From Flavobacteriales bacterium (lineage in GTDB: Bacteria; Bacteroidota; Bacteroidia; Flavobacteriales_F; PHOS-HE28), in assembly GCA_016710685.1 (NCBI GenBank), contig JADJVC010000014.1, positions 248,001 to 312,000 on the forward strand: DNA of 64,000 nucleotides. The letters run 5' to 3'. Numbering within the stretch: position 1 is the stretch's first letter; every line of letters begins with the position of its first letter. The position numbers were made by a program, and so were the translations under genes. Shown one piece after another: positions 53,625 to 62,829 of the stretch. The notes beneath the pieces were generated by a model. It had not been told where the DNA came from. It ran no database searches and saw only the letters and a list, made by a program, of their open reading frames with translations.

Positions 53625-54485
53625 TTACCGCCATGGGTCCATGTCTTTCACCGTGTCAACGCCCCTCAAGACGCTCTGGCCTACTAACATCCCGGCATTT
53701 CGTGCGATGCGTTTGATCCGCTCGGAATGGAACCCGTACGGATAAGCGATGGACCGTATTTCCTTGCCGATCGCATCCTCCAAATAGCGGCTGGCTTCCT
53801 GAATGACCGCTAAGGCCTCCACATCCCCGAGCAGTTCCAAATTTTGGTGCTTGGTGGTGTGGTTGCCAATGGTTACGGATGGATGTTCGCTGAACTTCAC
53901 CAACTCCTCCCGGGTCATGGGCCGCATCATTTCGTTGTCGCCGTAGAGGGTGTCTTCCCCGAATTCATCCTTCAGCCGGGCATATTGTTCTTCCCAGGTA
54001 AGACCATAGTAGATGATTTCTTCCGCAATCCGCTCAGCTTTGGTCTGCTTGGCTTCCTTGGCCCGCTCCCGGCTAAGCACGTCCCACTAAAAATACCGTG
54101 GGTTGCGGTTGGGTTCCGTAGTAATGTAGAAGGTAGTCTTGGCCCCATGGCGTTCCAGGACCGGGAGCGCTTTCAAGTTGTTGAAGTAGCCGTCGTCGAA
54201 AGAAATTTGCACATGCTTTTTGGTGCGGTCCAACGCGTTGCCGTGCAGGTCATTGGCATTGATGAACGTGAAGTTCCGCTCTCTGTAATAGGCGATGCAA
54301 CGCTCGAATTCCGCAATGGTCACCCCTTCGTTCACTGAACCGTTCAGCGGGGTGAATTCCGCTTTGGAGGTATAGAGCTTGTGCAAATAAACAGAGACGA
54401 TGTAAGGAGCCGTCCGAATGTAGCGTTCCGCATAGAGCTCCGAGGACCAATGGTCCAAGGCGCGGGCTATTTGTTTCATGGGCAC
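53625..54485 (-). CDS. polysaccharide deacetylase, interrupted by an in-frame TAG
   Basis: Restored 286 residues. The NodB-type domain carries QISFDDGYFNNL (metal Asp pair) in the first part and TIGNHTTKHQNLELLGDVEA (second metal histidine pair, HxxxH) in the second, with AYPYGFHSERIKRI near the end. At codon 133 (plus-strand bases 54087-54089) the frame reads TAG between NRNPRYF and WDVLSRERA; family members usually have a Trp or similar at this point (TGG would need one base change). The second piece could alternatively start at GTG near 54080. It would remove acetyl groups from a surface glycan. Confidence 0.75.
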
Positions 54486-54634
54486 GAATGCTGTTTGTGT
54501 GGCCTTGTTCCCTTCGCCAAAACTAATGCCATCGTCCGGTTGACTCGTGCTTCGCCCTTACCGAAATGGAAACTCGGGTCTACTTCCATGGAATTGCCCG
54601 GCACACACCCCTCTTGACACGGGCTCCGGCGTTT

Positions 54635-55861
54635 TCAATGATACTTTAGCTCCTGCAGGAAGCGCGCATAGACTTCCGCCGCATTGAAGTGTGAGGCCCA
54701 AAACGCCCGCACGCCCGCCCGAGCCTCATTTGTGCGCCACGTGGAGTTCAGAAAATTATTCAATGTGCTGGCCAACAGTTCCGCCGTGAGCGCGTTGGGC
54801 AACAGCATGCCGCTGGATTCCGTAACCACTTCGGACACGCCACCCGCATCGGCTGCCACCAACGGAATACCGAAGCTGGCCGCCTCCTGCAACGCCACGG
54901 GCGCGCCACCTTCCGTGTAGCTGGCATGCACGAACACGTCCACCGCGTTGGTCTTGTACCACCCGATCACTTCCTTGTTGGCACAGTTCCCCTTCAGTTC
55001 CACTCGCACGTTCGGTGGTAAGGTGCGTACCACCGCTTCAATCCGGGCGCGCTCCGGGCCGTCGCCGAAGTGGGTCCAACGCACCGGGCCGTCCACATGG
55101 CGAAGGGCTTCAGCGATCAAGTGGACCCGCTTCAATTCCACAAGGTGGGAACAGGAAACAACCCGCAGCTCAGCGGCCGATGCCCAAGGGCCGATACCAT
55201 GGTCCGTGGTTGCGAGGTAGGAGATACTGAACTTTTCACGGGCCTCCGGAAAGCGTTCCTGGATGTGCTCCAACCCGGCCTTCGCGATCGTGAACACGTG
55301 CTCCACCTGTTCCACATGGAAGGCCTGGAAGCGCTGCCAATCGTCCGGGGCCCGATGGGCGAACATATCGAAGCCCATCATGCGACTTACGAACCGCACC
55401 CGCCTGTCACGTACCTTCCACAGTCCCAGTACCGTGGCCCAGTCGCTGGTCCAGTAGGAGTAAAGGATGGTGCGTTCCGGGTCATAGTCCTTGGCGAGCC
55501 GCATGTGCAGGAGCCGTGCACGCTCCAAGGCTTGTCTCAGTTGGCTGCGGAACACGCGCCGGTGCTTGGTGAATACCGCTTTCGAGGGTGCGGAACGACG
55601 ACCTGCCAGCCATACTTTCAGAGCTCCGGGCAACGCTGTGGCCAAGTGCCGGAACGCAATGGGACGGTAGACCTCTTCAGTGCTGAAGAGTTGCACCACC
55701 TCAACATTCGGGGGCAATGGCCGCGGCGCTCCGGAAACCAGCAAAGGGAACAGTTTCACCCGCTCAAAACCTTCCGCAAGGATGGGCAGTTCATTCTCCA
55801 GAAAGGCCTCGCCCTGCCCGAAGGGATAGTACACGGTGAAGAGCCAGAGTTCCTTTTCCAT
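54635..55861 (-). CDS. glycosyltransferase family 4 protein
   Basis: A 408-residue GT-B enzyme with an N-terminal domain beginning MEKELWLFTVYYPFGQGEAF, a central TILYSYWTSDWATVLGLW, and the C-terminal donor site with YTEGGAPVALQEAASFGIPL containing the conserved E-x7-E pattern. It ends in a region typical of retaining GT4 enzymes such as those building lipopolysaccharide side chains. Donor and acceptor unknown. Its stop codon is 3 bases from the start of the GT2 gene, so they belong to one operon. Confidence 0.85.
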   Translation of the reverse strand: MEKELWLFTVYYPFGQGEAFLENELPILAEGFERVKLFPLLVSGAPRPLPPNVEVVQLFSTEEVYRPIAFRHLATALPGALKVWLAGRRSAPSKAVFTKHRRVFRSQLRQALERARLLHMRLAKDYDPERTILYSYWTSDWATVLGLWKVRDRRVRFVSRMMGFDMFAHRAPDDWQRFQAFHVEQVEHVFTIAKAGLEHIQERFPEAREKFSISYLATTDHGIGPWASAAELRVVSCSHLVELKRVHLIAEALRHVDGPVRWTHFGDGPERARIEAVVRTLPPNVRVELKGNCANKEVIGWYKTNAVDVFVHASYTEGGAPVALQEAASFGIPLVAADAGGVSEVVTESSGMLLPNALTAELLASTLNNFLNSTWRTNEARAGVRAFWASHFNAAEVYARFLQELKYH

Positions 55862-55864
55862 TCG

Positions 55865-56875
55865 TTAGCCTTTTGGAACCCTACCCAAACAGGCGTTGAC
55901 GCGGTACTTGAACAGGTAGCTGAGCTGCGCCATGGTCCAGTGTTCACTGAGCCGCAGATGCGCCAAAGCCGTGAACAGGCCATATCGTGGCAACAAAGGG
56001 AATAGTTTGACCCACTGCTCCTCCACGCGCAAAGCGAAGGCTTCCATGGGGGCGAAGTGCAGCTTTGCATTCAGGGCCAACAAGTGTTTATACCAACGGC
56101 TCAAGGCCTTTACCTGCGCTACGGTGGGTTTAACCTTGAAGATACAGGTTCCCATAAGGTGCAGGTCAAGTTCCTCTTCCGTGCAGGGGATCTTCATGGA
56201 CCGGAACACTTCGCGTTGTAGGAAGGAGTAATCCTTCAATTTGTCACGGCCTTTGCTGATGTTCTGGGACCCTCGCCGATAAAAAAGCACCACTTTCTTC
56301 ATGTTCGCCATGCGCGTATGAGGGGCCATACGCAGCCAGAAGAGCCAATCCTCTCCCATGCGCGGCCATGCCGGGTCATAGCGCAGGCCATGAAGGTCCA
56401 GCACGCTTCGCCGCAAGATGGAGGCTCCTTGTGAAACCGGTACACTGAAGAGCAGTTGAGCAGCGCATTCCTCCGGTGAAAGTGGTAATTCGACCGCGAT
56501 CGTTTCCGTGCCGAAAAATTGGACGATCCCGCTGCTGGCGCCAATATCCGGGTGGGCGTCCATGAACGCGACCTGTAGTGTGATACGGTCCGGCGGCGAA
56601 ATGTCGTCAGCATCCATGCGCACAATGTACTCGCCCGTGGCTGCGTCCATTCCGGCATTAGCCGCACCTGCAGGGCCCAAGTTTTGCGGCAATTCAATTA
56701 TGCGCATCCGCGTGTCCGTGATGGACTTGAGAATTGCTAGGCTCTCGTCGGTGCTTTTGTCGTCGACAGCGATTACTTCCATGTCCGTGAACGTCCCGTT
56801 CAGGATGCTGTCCACGGCTTCCCGTAAAAAGGGTGCTTTGTTGTACACCGGAATAATTACTGAAACTCTCATCAC
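55865..56875 (-). CDS. glycosyltransferase family 2 protein
   Basis: A 336-residue GT-A enzyme. The N-terminal nucleotide-sugar fold starts VSVIIPVYNKAPFLREAVDS; VDDKSTDESLAIL follows, and the metal-binding DxD is in YIVRMDADDISPPD. The C-terminal third holds helices and YFLFKYRVNACLG-like hydrophobic segments that may associate with the membrane. Inverting or retaining sugar transfer to a membrane-linked oligosaccharide is inferred from family and neighbours. Ends 3 bases before the GT4 gene. Confidence 0.85.
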   Translation of the reverse strand: MMRVSVIIPVYNKAPFLREAVDSILNGTFTDMEVIAVDDKSTDESLAILKSITDTRMRIIELPQNLGPAGAANAGMDAATGEYIVRMDADDISPPDRITLQVAFMDAHPDIGASSGIVQFFGTETIAVELPLSPEECAAQLLFSVPVSQGASILRRSVLDLHGLRYDPAWPRMGEDWLFWLRMAPHTRMANMKKVVLFYRRGSQNISKGRDKLKDYSFLQREVFRSMKIPCTEEELDLHLMGTCIFKVKPTVAQVKALSRWYKHLLALNAKLHFAPMEAFALRVEEQWVKLFPLLPRYGLFTALAHLRLSEHWTMAQLSYLFKYRVNACLGRVPKG

Positions 56876-56936
56876 GGATATGTCGGATCACCGTGGTGGC
56901 TTTTTCCAATGTGCGCAAGTTGCAGGAAAGCAGCCG

Positions 56937-57851
56937 TCATAAAAAGGAAGGCCCAACTTGCATGGACATGGCCCGGTTTTTCAGTACTTCTTCCTTCGGA
57001 AGCGCATTTACGGCCCGTAATCGTTCGCGCAGTTCCCGTGCTTCCGACCGCTGTGCGGAAAGCAAGCGCTGCCCTAATTGGCGCATCAGGAACAGCTTTT
57101 GGCGGCCCGGGTCGAGCATTTTTTGCGGATCTGAAAATTCCACCACGGCCTTCCGGTCATTCCACATGCTCCGGTCATCAAAATAGGGATTTTCAACCCT
57201 TTCCTCCCGGTCATGATGGATCCGGCTACCGGCTACCACCCCGAGTTGCAGCCCATGGTAATGCAGCCGATGTACGTAGTTGTCATCCTCTCCATAGTGG
57301 AAAAATGAGGGGCTGAATCCGCCAACCTTCTGCAAGCAGGCCCGGGTGACAAGCCAAGCGGCCGCGTTCACGAATTTCACGGGGTAAGTAAGGTCGCCCG
57401 CGAGGCCCAGGGACATGTCGGAGAACAATTTGGGGTGAAACCTGGGGCCCAAGTAATGGGAGAAAACCAAGTCCAGCGCGGTGCCGGTACCATTCAACTG
57501 GATCGGGCTGAGTATACCGTATTGTGGACCGACCTTGGCGGCCGCGACCAATTTCGCCAACGCCCCCGGGACTATCCATGCGTCCTGGTTCAACAGGAAG
57601 GCATGGTCCGCGCCTTGGTCCAGTGCCATGCGAAGGCCGATGTTGTTGGCCTTTCCGAAGCCGAGGTTTTCACCGGTTGCGTGCAATTCCATTTCCGGGA
57701 ACCGGCTCCGTATGGCTTCCACGGTTCCATCGGTGCTACCGTTGTCAACAACCAGGGTTTCAACGGGCACTGTGGTGTCACGCAGACTGCCGAGGCAACG
57801 GTCTATCCAGTGCAGGCCATTGTAGGTTACAACAACGGCTTTTACCAACAT
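56937..57851 (-). CDS. glycosyltransferase family 2 protein (rhamnosyltransferase-like)
   Basis: A 304-residue GT-A enzyme. It shows VVVTYNGLHWIDRCLGSL, VDNGSTDGTVEAIRSRF, FLLNQDAWIVPGAL (DxD-type position) and SFFHYGEDDNYVHRLHYHGL, which resembles the GT2 catalytic ED-x-D loop. This pattern is close to WbbL-like rhamnosyltransferases. Located upstream of another GT2 gene on the same strand, with 61 bases between. Confidence 0.85.
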   Translation of the reverse strand: MLVKAVVVTYNGLHWIDRCLGSLRDTTVPVETLVVDNGSTDGTVEAIRSRFPEMELHATGENLGFGKANNIGLRMALDQGADHAFLLNQDAWIVPGALAKLVAAAKVGPQYGILSPIQLNGTGTALDLVFSHYLGPRFHPKLFSDMSLGLAGDLTYPVKFVNAAAWLVTRACLQKVGGFSPSFFHYGEDDNYVHRLHYHGLQLGVVAGSRIHHDREERVENPYFDDRSMWNDRKAVVEFSDPQKMLDPGRQKLFLMRQLGQRLLSAQRSEARELRERLRAVNALPKEEVLKNRAMSMQVGPSFL

Positions 57852-58046
57852 GTTTCGAAAAAATTCATGTCAAATGCAGGTGGGTGTCTTCTTGAAACAT
57901 CGTGCGCGTGGCGCGCCGGAATTGATGTTCCGGAACACGCGTCCAAAATAGCCATCATATGTTTTCGACCAGTTTGGGCTTTGATGGCCAAAGAACCGGA
58001 AAATCCGTAGCTCATGACCTTGCGGCTTCTCCGCGCAGCTAATAGG

Positions 58047-59324
58047 TTATACGAAAACTTCATGTATGAGCCTATCGGTCAAATTGCCCAACTGGAATTC
58101 GCGGAGGTCCGCTTCGGGGTCCAGTTCGATCTTCCGCTCGCCTGAAATGATGCGCGGCAGCTCAGTATAAAGTTCCGAGAGACGGATGGAGGCGCCGAAT
58201 TTGCCTTCGACAATTGTGCGGCTCACCAACCCGGGCTCGCCGATGTGTAACAATGGACGGCGCAATTGGAAGATCTCGTTGAACTTGGTGCCCAGGAAAT
58301 CCTTGTTGATGGTAGGAACGAAGTTGATCACCAGGTCAGCTTGCGCGATTTTTTGAAAGATGGCCATGGGCGACAGTGGTGCATGGAACTTGATGATGGT
58401 CTCAAACCCTTGCGCTGCCACTTTCTGCATAGGGGTCGCTGAACCGGGACCCGTGAAATAGAAGTCCAGCCGGCATTTTGCCAGGATCTCAGGTGTTCTT
58501 TTCCTTATTCCTTCAAAGGTCCGGAGCAGTTCATCAAAATAGCGATCCGCCTCCTCCGCGCCATAAAAGCTTCCCGCATAGATCATTCGGAACAGGCCAT
58601 TGTTGGGGACAGGGGCAGGCAACGACCCGAGATCATCCATGTCCACGGCGTGCGGAATGGTGGCAAGACGTTCAGCATCCATGCTGTGGGTCGCTTGTAG
58701 ATGTGCCACGATCCGTGCGTCAGGCGAGATCAGCTTATCGAACGTTCTTGCCACCTTCGCCTCTTGTTGTTTTTCTTGGGCCATGTGGCGCGGCGATAGC
58801 ATGGCCTGCCCATAATATGGGACCCATGTCCAAGCATCACGGAGATCACCTACCAGGTTTATTTCCGGGTGCCGGTCTTTGAGCCCCATGGCATGCACCA
58901 GAAGACTGAATGGCGCACCGGTGACCAGCACGTGCCGGATGTTATGGGCCTTGATCAGTTCGCTCCCTTTGCTTATCAAAGGTTGTTTCCATAGTGCGGC
59001 GGGGTCAAGCCAATTGCCTTCCACCAGCCAAGGCATTACGCCTTTCCAGAACCGATAGAGCAATTTGTCGGCCACAGATGTCAGCGGCCACCGGTGGAAC
59101 ACGGACGGTGTGCGGGCCGGCAAAGGGTGATGATGGATGCCCTGCGTTTCACCATCTTCGGTCCAAAGGCTTTTGTTACCGTTATTGAACGCACGCCGGA
59201 TCACATGGACAGGATGGCCGCGCCGGGCCAATTCCTTGGCGAATTTTGCCCAACGCCGCCCACCAATGCCATAGTTCGGCGGGAAGGCGTAGCAAATGAT
59301 CAATACAGGTTCGCGGGGGAGCAT
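58047..59324 (-). CDS. glycosyltransferase family 4 protein
   Basis: A 425-residue GT-B enzyme with N-terminal CYAFPPNYGIGGRRWAKFAK and a donor-binding half including FRMIYAGSFYGAEEADRYFD, FHAPLSPMAIFQKIAQADLV and FNEIFQLRRPLLHIGEPG. It lacks a tight EX7E spacing at the usual point, so GT4 assignment rests on overall pattern. It heads the minus-strand half of the polysaccharide cluster, divergent from the epimerase. A TACCTTCG element lies six bases upstream of the start. Confidence 0.78.
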   Translation of the reverse strand: MLPREPVLIICYAFPPNYGIGGRRWAKFAKELARRGHPVHVIRRAFNNGNKSLWTEDGETQGIHHHPLPARTPSVFHRWPLTSVADKLLYRFWKGVMPWLVEGNWLDPAALWKQPLISKGSELIKAHNIRHVLVTGAPFSLLVHAMGLKDRHPEINLVGDLRDAWTWVPYYGQAMLSPRHMAQEKQQEAKVARTFDKLISPDARIVAHLQATHSMDAERLATIPHAVDMDDLGSLPAPVPNNGLFRMIYAGSFYGAEEADRYFDELLRTFEGIRKRTPEILAKCRLDFYFTGPGSATPMQKVAAQGFETIIKFHAPLSPMAIFQKIAQADLVINFVPTINKDFLGTKFNEIFQLRRPLLHIGEPGLVSRTIVEGKFGASIRLSELYTELPRIISGERKIELDPEADLREFQLGNLTDRLIHEVFV

Positions 59325-59330
59325 AAGCGG

Positions 59331-59338
59331 CGAAGGTA
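59331..59338 (-). promoter_or_regulatory. -7-like element of the divergent glycosyltransferase unit
   Basis: TACCTTCG on the minus strand, six bases from the ATG at 59324. Confidence 0.5.
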
Positions 59339-59398
59339 GATATTGGCAGCACCCTTCAATGTCCGGTCTAGTGGTTATTTTGGCCGTTCAATAGTGAA

Positions 59399-60400
59399 AT
59401 GAAAGGACAGGTGATCATTACCGGGGGTGCCGGGTTCATCGGCAGCCATTTGGTGGACCGTCTGCTCCTCGATGGCCAATGGAAAGTTACCGTGGTGGAT
59501 AATTTCCACCCCAACTATCCCAGAGCGATAAAGACGGCAAACCTGGCCCGTCATATTGGCAATCCGGAGTTCTCCTTAGTGGAAGGGGATATACTGGACG
59601 ATCGGACATTGGACCGCGTTTTTTCAGAAGTGGCCGGCACAACTGCCACGGTGGTGCATTTGGCTGCATTGGTCGGTGTAAGGCCCAGTTTGGAAAATCC
59701 CAAAGCGTACCATCGGGTAAACGTCACCGGGACGTTGAAGCTATTGGAAAAAGCGCGTGAAGCCCGGATAGCCCACTTCATACTGGCCAGTAGCAGCAGC
59801 GTTTACGGGGAACTTCAAGATGTGCCGTGGAAGGAAACCGCCGGAGACTTGAAGCCTATCAGTCCTTATGCCGCGACCAAAATGGCCGCTGAAGAGTTGG
59901 TGCGGGTTTATGCCAGATTACACGGTTTGAATGCTACCGTCCTTCGCTTCTTTACCGTCTACGGCCCACGCCAGCGGCCCGATCTGGCCATCCACTCTTT
60001 TTTCCGAAGGATCGCGCAAGGGTTGCCGGTCCAGCAGTTCGGTGATGGGAGCACACAACGGGACTACACCTTCGTGGAGGATATCGTGGACGGGGTCCAT
60101 AAGGCCATGGGCAGGCATTTGGAAGCAGCCGAAGGCCAAGGCGCGTTCGACATTTTCAACCTCGGAAATTCCTCAACCGTGGCACTCCGGGATTTGATCT
60201 GTGCCGTCGAACGGGAGGTGGGCCGCAAAGCCGTGCTGCAAGTTTTACCGGAGCAGCCAGGAGACGTGCCCCGGACATTTGCCAATGTGGAAAAGGCAAA
60301 AGACGCATTCGGCTATGTGCCCAATACGGGCATCGCGGAAGGCCTCGTGGAATTCCACCGCTGGTATAAGGAAATGGCGCTTGAAAAACTCGATAAATGA
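59399..60400 (+). CDS. NAD-dependent epimerase/dehydratase
   Basis: A 333-residue extended SDR that modifies a nucleotide sugar. The Rossmann motif GGAGFIGSH is at residues 9-17; LASSSSVYGE carries the catalytic serine region; YAATK (about 160-164) supplies the Tyr and Lys. It resembles UDP-glucuronate 4-epimerase or UDP-GlcNAc 4-epimerase (WbpP/CapI type), but the sugar cannot be told from sequence. First plus-strand gene of the cluster. Confidence 0.88.
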   Translation: MKGQVIITGGAGFIGSHLVDRLLLDGQWKVTVVDNFHPNYPRAIKTANLARHIGNPEFSLVEGDILDDRTLDRVFSEVAGTTATVVHLAALVGVRPSLENPKAYHRVNVTGTLKLLEKAREARIAHFILASSSSVYGELQDVPWKETAGDLKPISPYAATKMAAEELVRVYARLHGLNATVLRFFTVYGPRQRPDLAIHSFFRRIAQGLPVQQFGDGSTQRDYTFVEDIVDGVHKAMGRHLEAAEGQGAFDIFNLGNSSTVALRDLICAVEREVGRKAVLQVLPEQPGDVPRTFANVEKAKDAFGYVPNTGIAEGLVEFHRWYKEMALEKLDK

Positions 60401-60438
60401 TCCGTGGTGGGCCTTTTCGGCGTATTTACTGAGCCTAC

Positions 60439-61470
60439 ATGCGCACCATCGGTATCAGCCACAAGACCCGGTACTGGCAGCACTACTGCTTCAGTAACCC
60501 GCCTGAGGGCCATCGCTACGCGCGCATGCCCGACCTGCCTTGGCACTTCACCGGTACAAGGTCCGAATTTCTGCTCCATTCCAAGTTGTTTGCACCGCTC
60601 CCCAAACCGGACATCTACCACACCTACAATGCAGTGGTGGTGAACCAACGGCCATGGGTAGTGGAGGTGGAGAGCTATATGCCGCGGTTGAAAGGCATGG
60701 ATCCCGGCCATCCGTTGTACCGGTGGTCATTGGCCAAGCTGGCCGGCCGCTTTTGCAAAGCGCTCATCTTTACCAGCCATCAGGCCATGGGGCGCAACAT
60801 TGAACACTTGACAACTGCCGGGGTGGACGAAACGAAAATGGCCGTAGTGTACAGGGCCGTGGAGCAATTTGAGCCTTTGCCGCGAGGCGATCGACCATTC
60901 ACCATCCTTTTTGCAGGCAATGCCTTTTACCGCAAGGGTGGCGTTGAATTGTTGAAAGCGTTCCAGCGGATGGGAAGGCCCGATGCACACTTGGTCATCA
61001 TCAGTACATTGGAGGTGGATTGGGGTGTTTATCCTGAACCCGATGAGATCGCCTATGTCGAGAAGACCATCATGGACGATTCCCGGATCACGCTGCACAA
61101 GCGCTTGCCGCATGAGCAGCTCATTAACCACATGCGTCAGGCGGACCTCTTTGTTAGCACCACTTTTCAAGATCCCTTCAACAATACGGTACTCGAAGCC
61201 ATGGGCACCGGCTTGCCCGTGATCTGCTCCAACGTGGGTGCATTGCCCGAAGTGGCGCAGGATGGAGTGAACGGTTGGGTGCTGCCGGTGGCCGCACGCA
61301 CCAGTGATGATATCGCCGAGGAGATCTCCGCCCGTATCTCCCAGATCATGGATGATGCCGATTTACGCGAACGAATGGCCTTGGCGAACAAACCACTGAT
61401 CGATGCACGCTTTTCAATCGCAGTACGCAATGCCGCGCTGAAACGGTTGTATGCCGATGCCTTGGCGTGA
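60439..61470 (+). CDS. glycosyltransferase family 4 protein
   Basis: A 343-residue GT-B enzyme. The acceptor half contains DIYHTYNAVVVNQRPWVVEV; the donor half has FTILFAGNAFYRKGGVELLK and STTFQDPFNNTVLEAMGTGL with the E-x-x-x-x-x-x-x-E pattern typical of family 4. It probably adds a sugar to a lipid-linked glycan. It begins 38 bases after the epimerase stop. Confidence 0.85.
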   Translation: MRTIGISHKTRYWQHYCFSNPPEGHRYARMPDLPWHFTGTRSEFLLHSKLFAPLPKPDIYHTYNAVVVNQRPWVVEVESYMPRLKGMDPGHPLYRWSLAKLAGRFCKALIFTSHQAMGRNIEHLTTAGVDETKMAVVYRAVEQFEPLPRGDRPFTILFAGNAFYRKGGVELLKAFQRMGRPDAHLVIISTLEVDWGVYPEPDEIAYVEKTIMDDSRITLHKRLPHEQLINHMRQADLFVSTTFQDPFNNTVLEAMGTGLPVICSNVGALPEVAQDGVNGWVLPVAARTSDDIAEEISARISQIMDDADLRERMALANKPLIDARFSIAVRNAALKRLYADALA

Positions 61471-61569
61471 TCCCGTAGGTTGCGATCTAAGTAAAACGTG
61501 CAGCGGGCGCTACCATCATCCCGTTGAACTTCCTTTGTCCGCGACCAGGAACTGTTCCCGCAATTGAAC

Positions 61570-62727
61570 ATGCGCGTATTACTTGTCACCGACGGCATTT
61601 ATCCCTTCGCCATGGGCGGGATGCAAAAGCATTCCTACTACCTGGCCAAGTATCTCGTACGTGAAGGGGTGCGCATACACGTGGTGCATTGCGGCAAGGA
61701 CTTGGCGGAAGGGGCGGAGTTGCAACACCCTGCGTATGCAGGCGCTAGCGAACTTTCCTTTTCCAACGTGACCTTTCCCGCCTTGCCGAAGATACCGGGA
61801 CATTATCTCCGCGCAAACAAGTTGTATTCCAAGAACGTGCTGCAACAGATGCGCCCTTTTTTGGATGATTTCGATCTGGTCTATTGCCAGGGTTTTACAG
61901 CATGGGCCTTCATCCAAGCCAGGGAACACGGGGAACTGCGAATTCCGGTGGTGTCCAATCTGCACGGCTACGAAATGTTCCAGCGGGCACCGTCCCGCAA
62001 GGATGCGTTGGGCCAGCTGCCATTGAGGCACTTGGCAAAAAAAATATCCCTCGGCTCGGATGCCGTTTTTTCTTTTGGAGGACATATCAGCGGCATCCTG
62101 CAGCGGATAGGGTTGCGCAAGGAGAACATCCTTGAGTGCCCCATCGGCATTGATGAGAGCTGGTTGGTGAACGGCATTCCTCCATCCGACGGCGGTGAAC
62201 GCCGGTTCGTATTCTTGGGGCGCGATGAGCGCCGGAAGGGCCTGAAGGAGTTGAATCTGGCGTTGCACGGGTTGCTGAAAGAAGGCTCCACGGAATTCAA
62301 GTTTGATTTCATAGGCCCCGTGCAGCAGGTCAACCGGATCGCCGACGCACGCATCACCTACCACGGAGCCGTGCGTGAAGAAGCCTTGATCAAAAAGGTG
62401 TTGCGCAGTTCAGATGTGTTGGTTTGCCCGAGCTACTCCGAAGGCATGCCTACGGTGATCATGGAGGCCATGGCTTCGGGCCTTGCCATATTGGCTACCG
62501 ACGTTGGTGCGGTCAACCAGCAGGTGGAAGGCAACGGTTGGTTGCTCCCTTCCCCGGAGGTGGGGAGCATACGGTCCGCTTTGGAACAGGCAGTGCGAAT
62601 CTCCGCAGCCGACTTGACCGCCATGAAGGAGAAGTCGCTGGACCGCGCAAGCTCCAGATTTACGTGGGGAAAGGTGATCAAGCGAAAGATGGAATTGCTG
62701 CAACTGATGTTGGACCGGGTAACATGA
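61570..62727 (+). CDS. glycosyltransferase family 4 protein
   Basis: A 385-residue GT-B enzyme with the canonical pattern: MRVLLVTDGIYPFAMGGMQK (glycine-rich loop) at the N-terminus, FVFLGRDERRKGLKELNLAL, and the donor-site PSYSEGMPTVIMEAMASGLA with E-x7-E. An in-frame TTG lies two codons upstream (61564); the ATG at 61570 is preferred. Presumed function is building the surface polysaccharide with its neighbours. Confidence 0.88.
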   Translation: MRVLLVTDGIYPFAMGGMQKHSYYLAKYLVREGVRIHVVHCGKDLAEGAELQHPAYAGASELSFSNVTFPALPKIPGHYLRANKLYSKNVLQQMRPFLDDFDLVYCQGFTAWAFIQAREHGELRIPVVSNLHGYEMFQRAPSRKDALGQLPLRHLAKKISLGSDAVFSFGGHISGILQRIGLRKENILECPIGIDESWLVNGIPPSDGGERRFVFLGRDERRKGLKELNLALHGLLKEGSTEFKFDFIGPVQQVNRIADARITYHGAVREEALIKKVLRSSDVLVCPSYSEGMPTVIMEAMASGLAILATDVGAVNQQVEGNGWLLPSPEVGSIRSALEQAVRISAADLTAMKEKSLDRASSRFTWGKVIKRKMELLQLMLDRVT

Positions 62728-62829
62728 GGCTGCACGCGCAGTAGCACAAGGCCAACCTTACATGGAAATCGCCGCCCGGAGCGGGGCCGTTACATTTACG
62801 CGCTTCTCTTCCGGCCTACAGCCGCACCC

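Noticed and set aside
24287..54089. Genome-wide reassignment of TAG to an amino acid
   Set aside because: TAG serves as the natural stop in several intact genes (for example those ending at 2165, 2925 and 19691), so a code change is not supported; at most local readthrough.
57842..58063. 73-residue minus-strand frame between two glycosyltransferases
   Set aside because: Overlaps both neighbours by about ten to seventeen bases, shows no transmembrane or domain pattern; not enough to call a gene.
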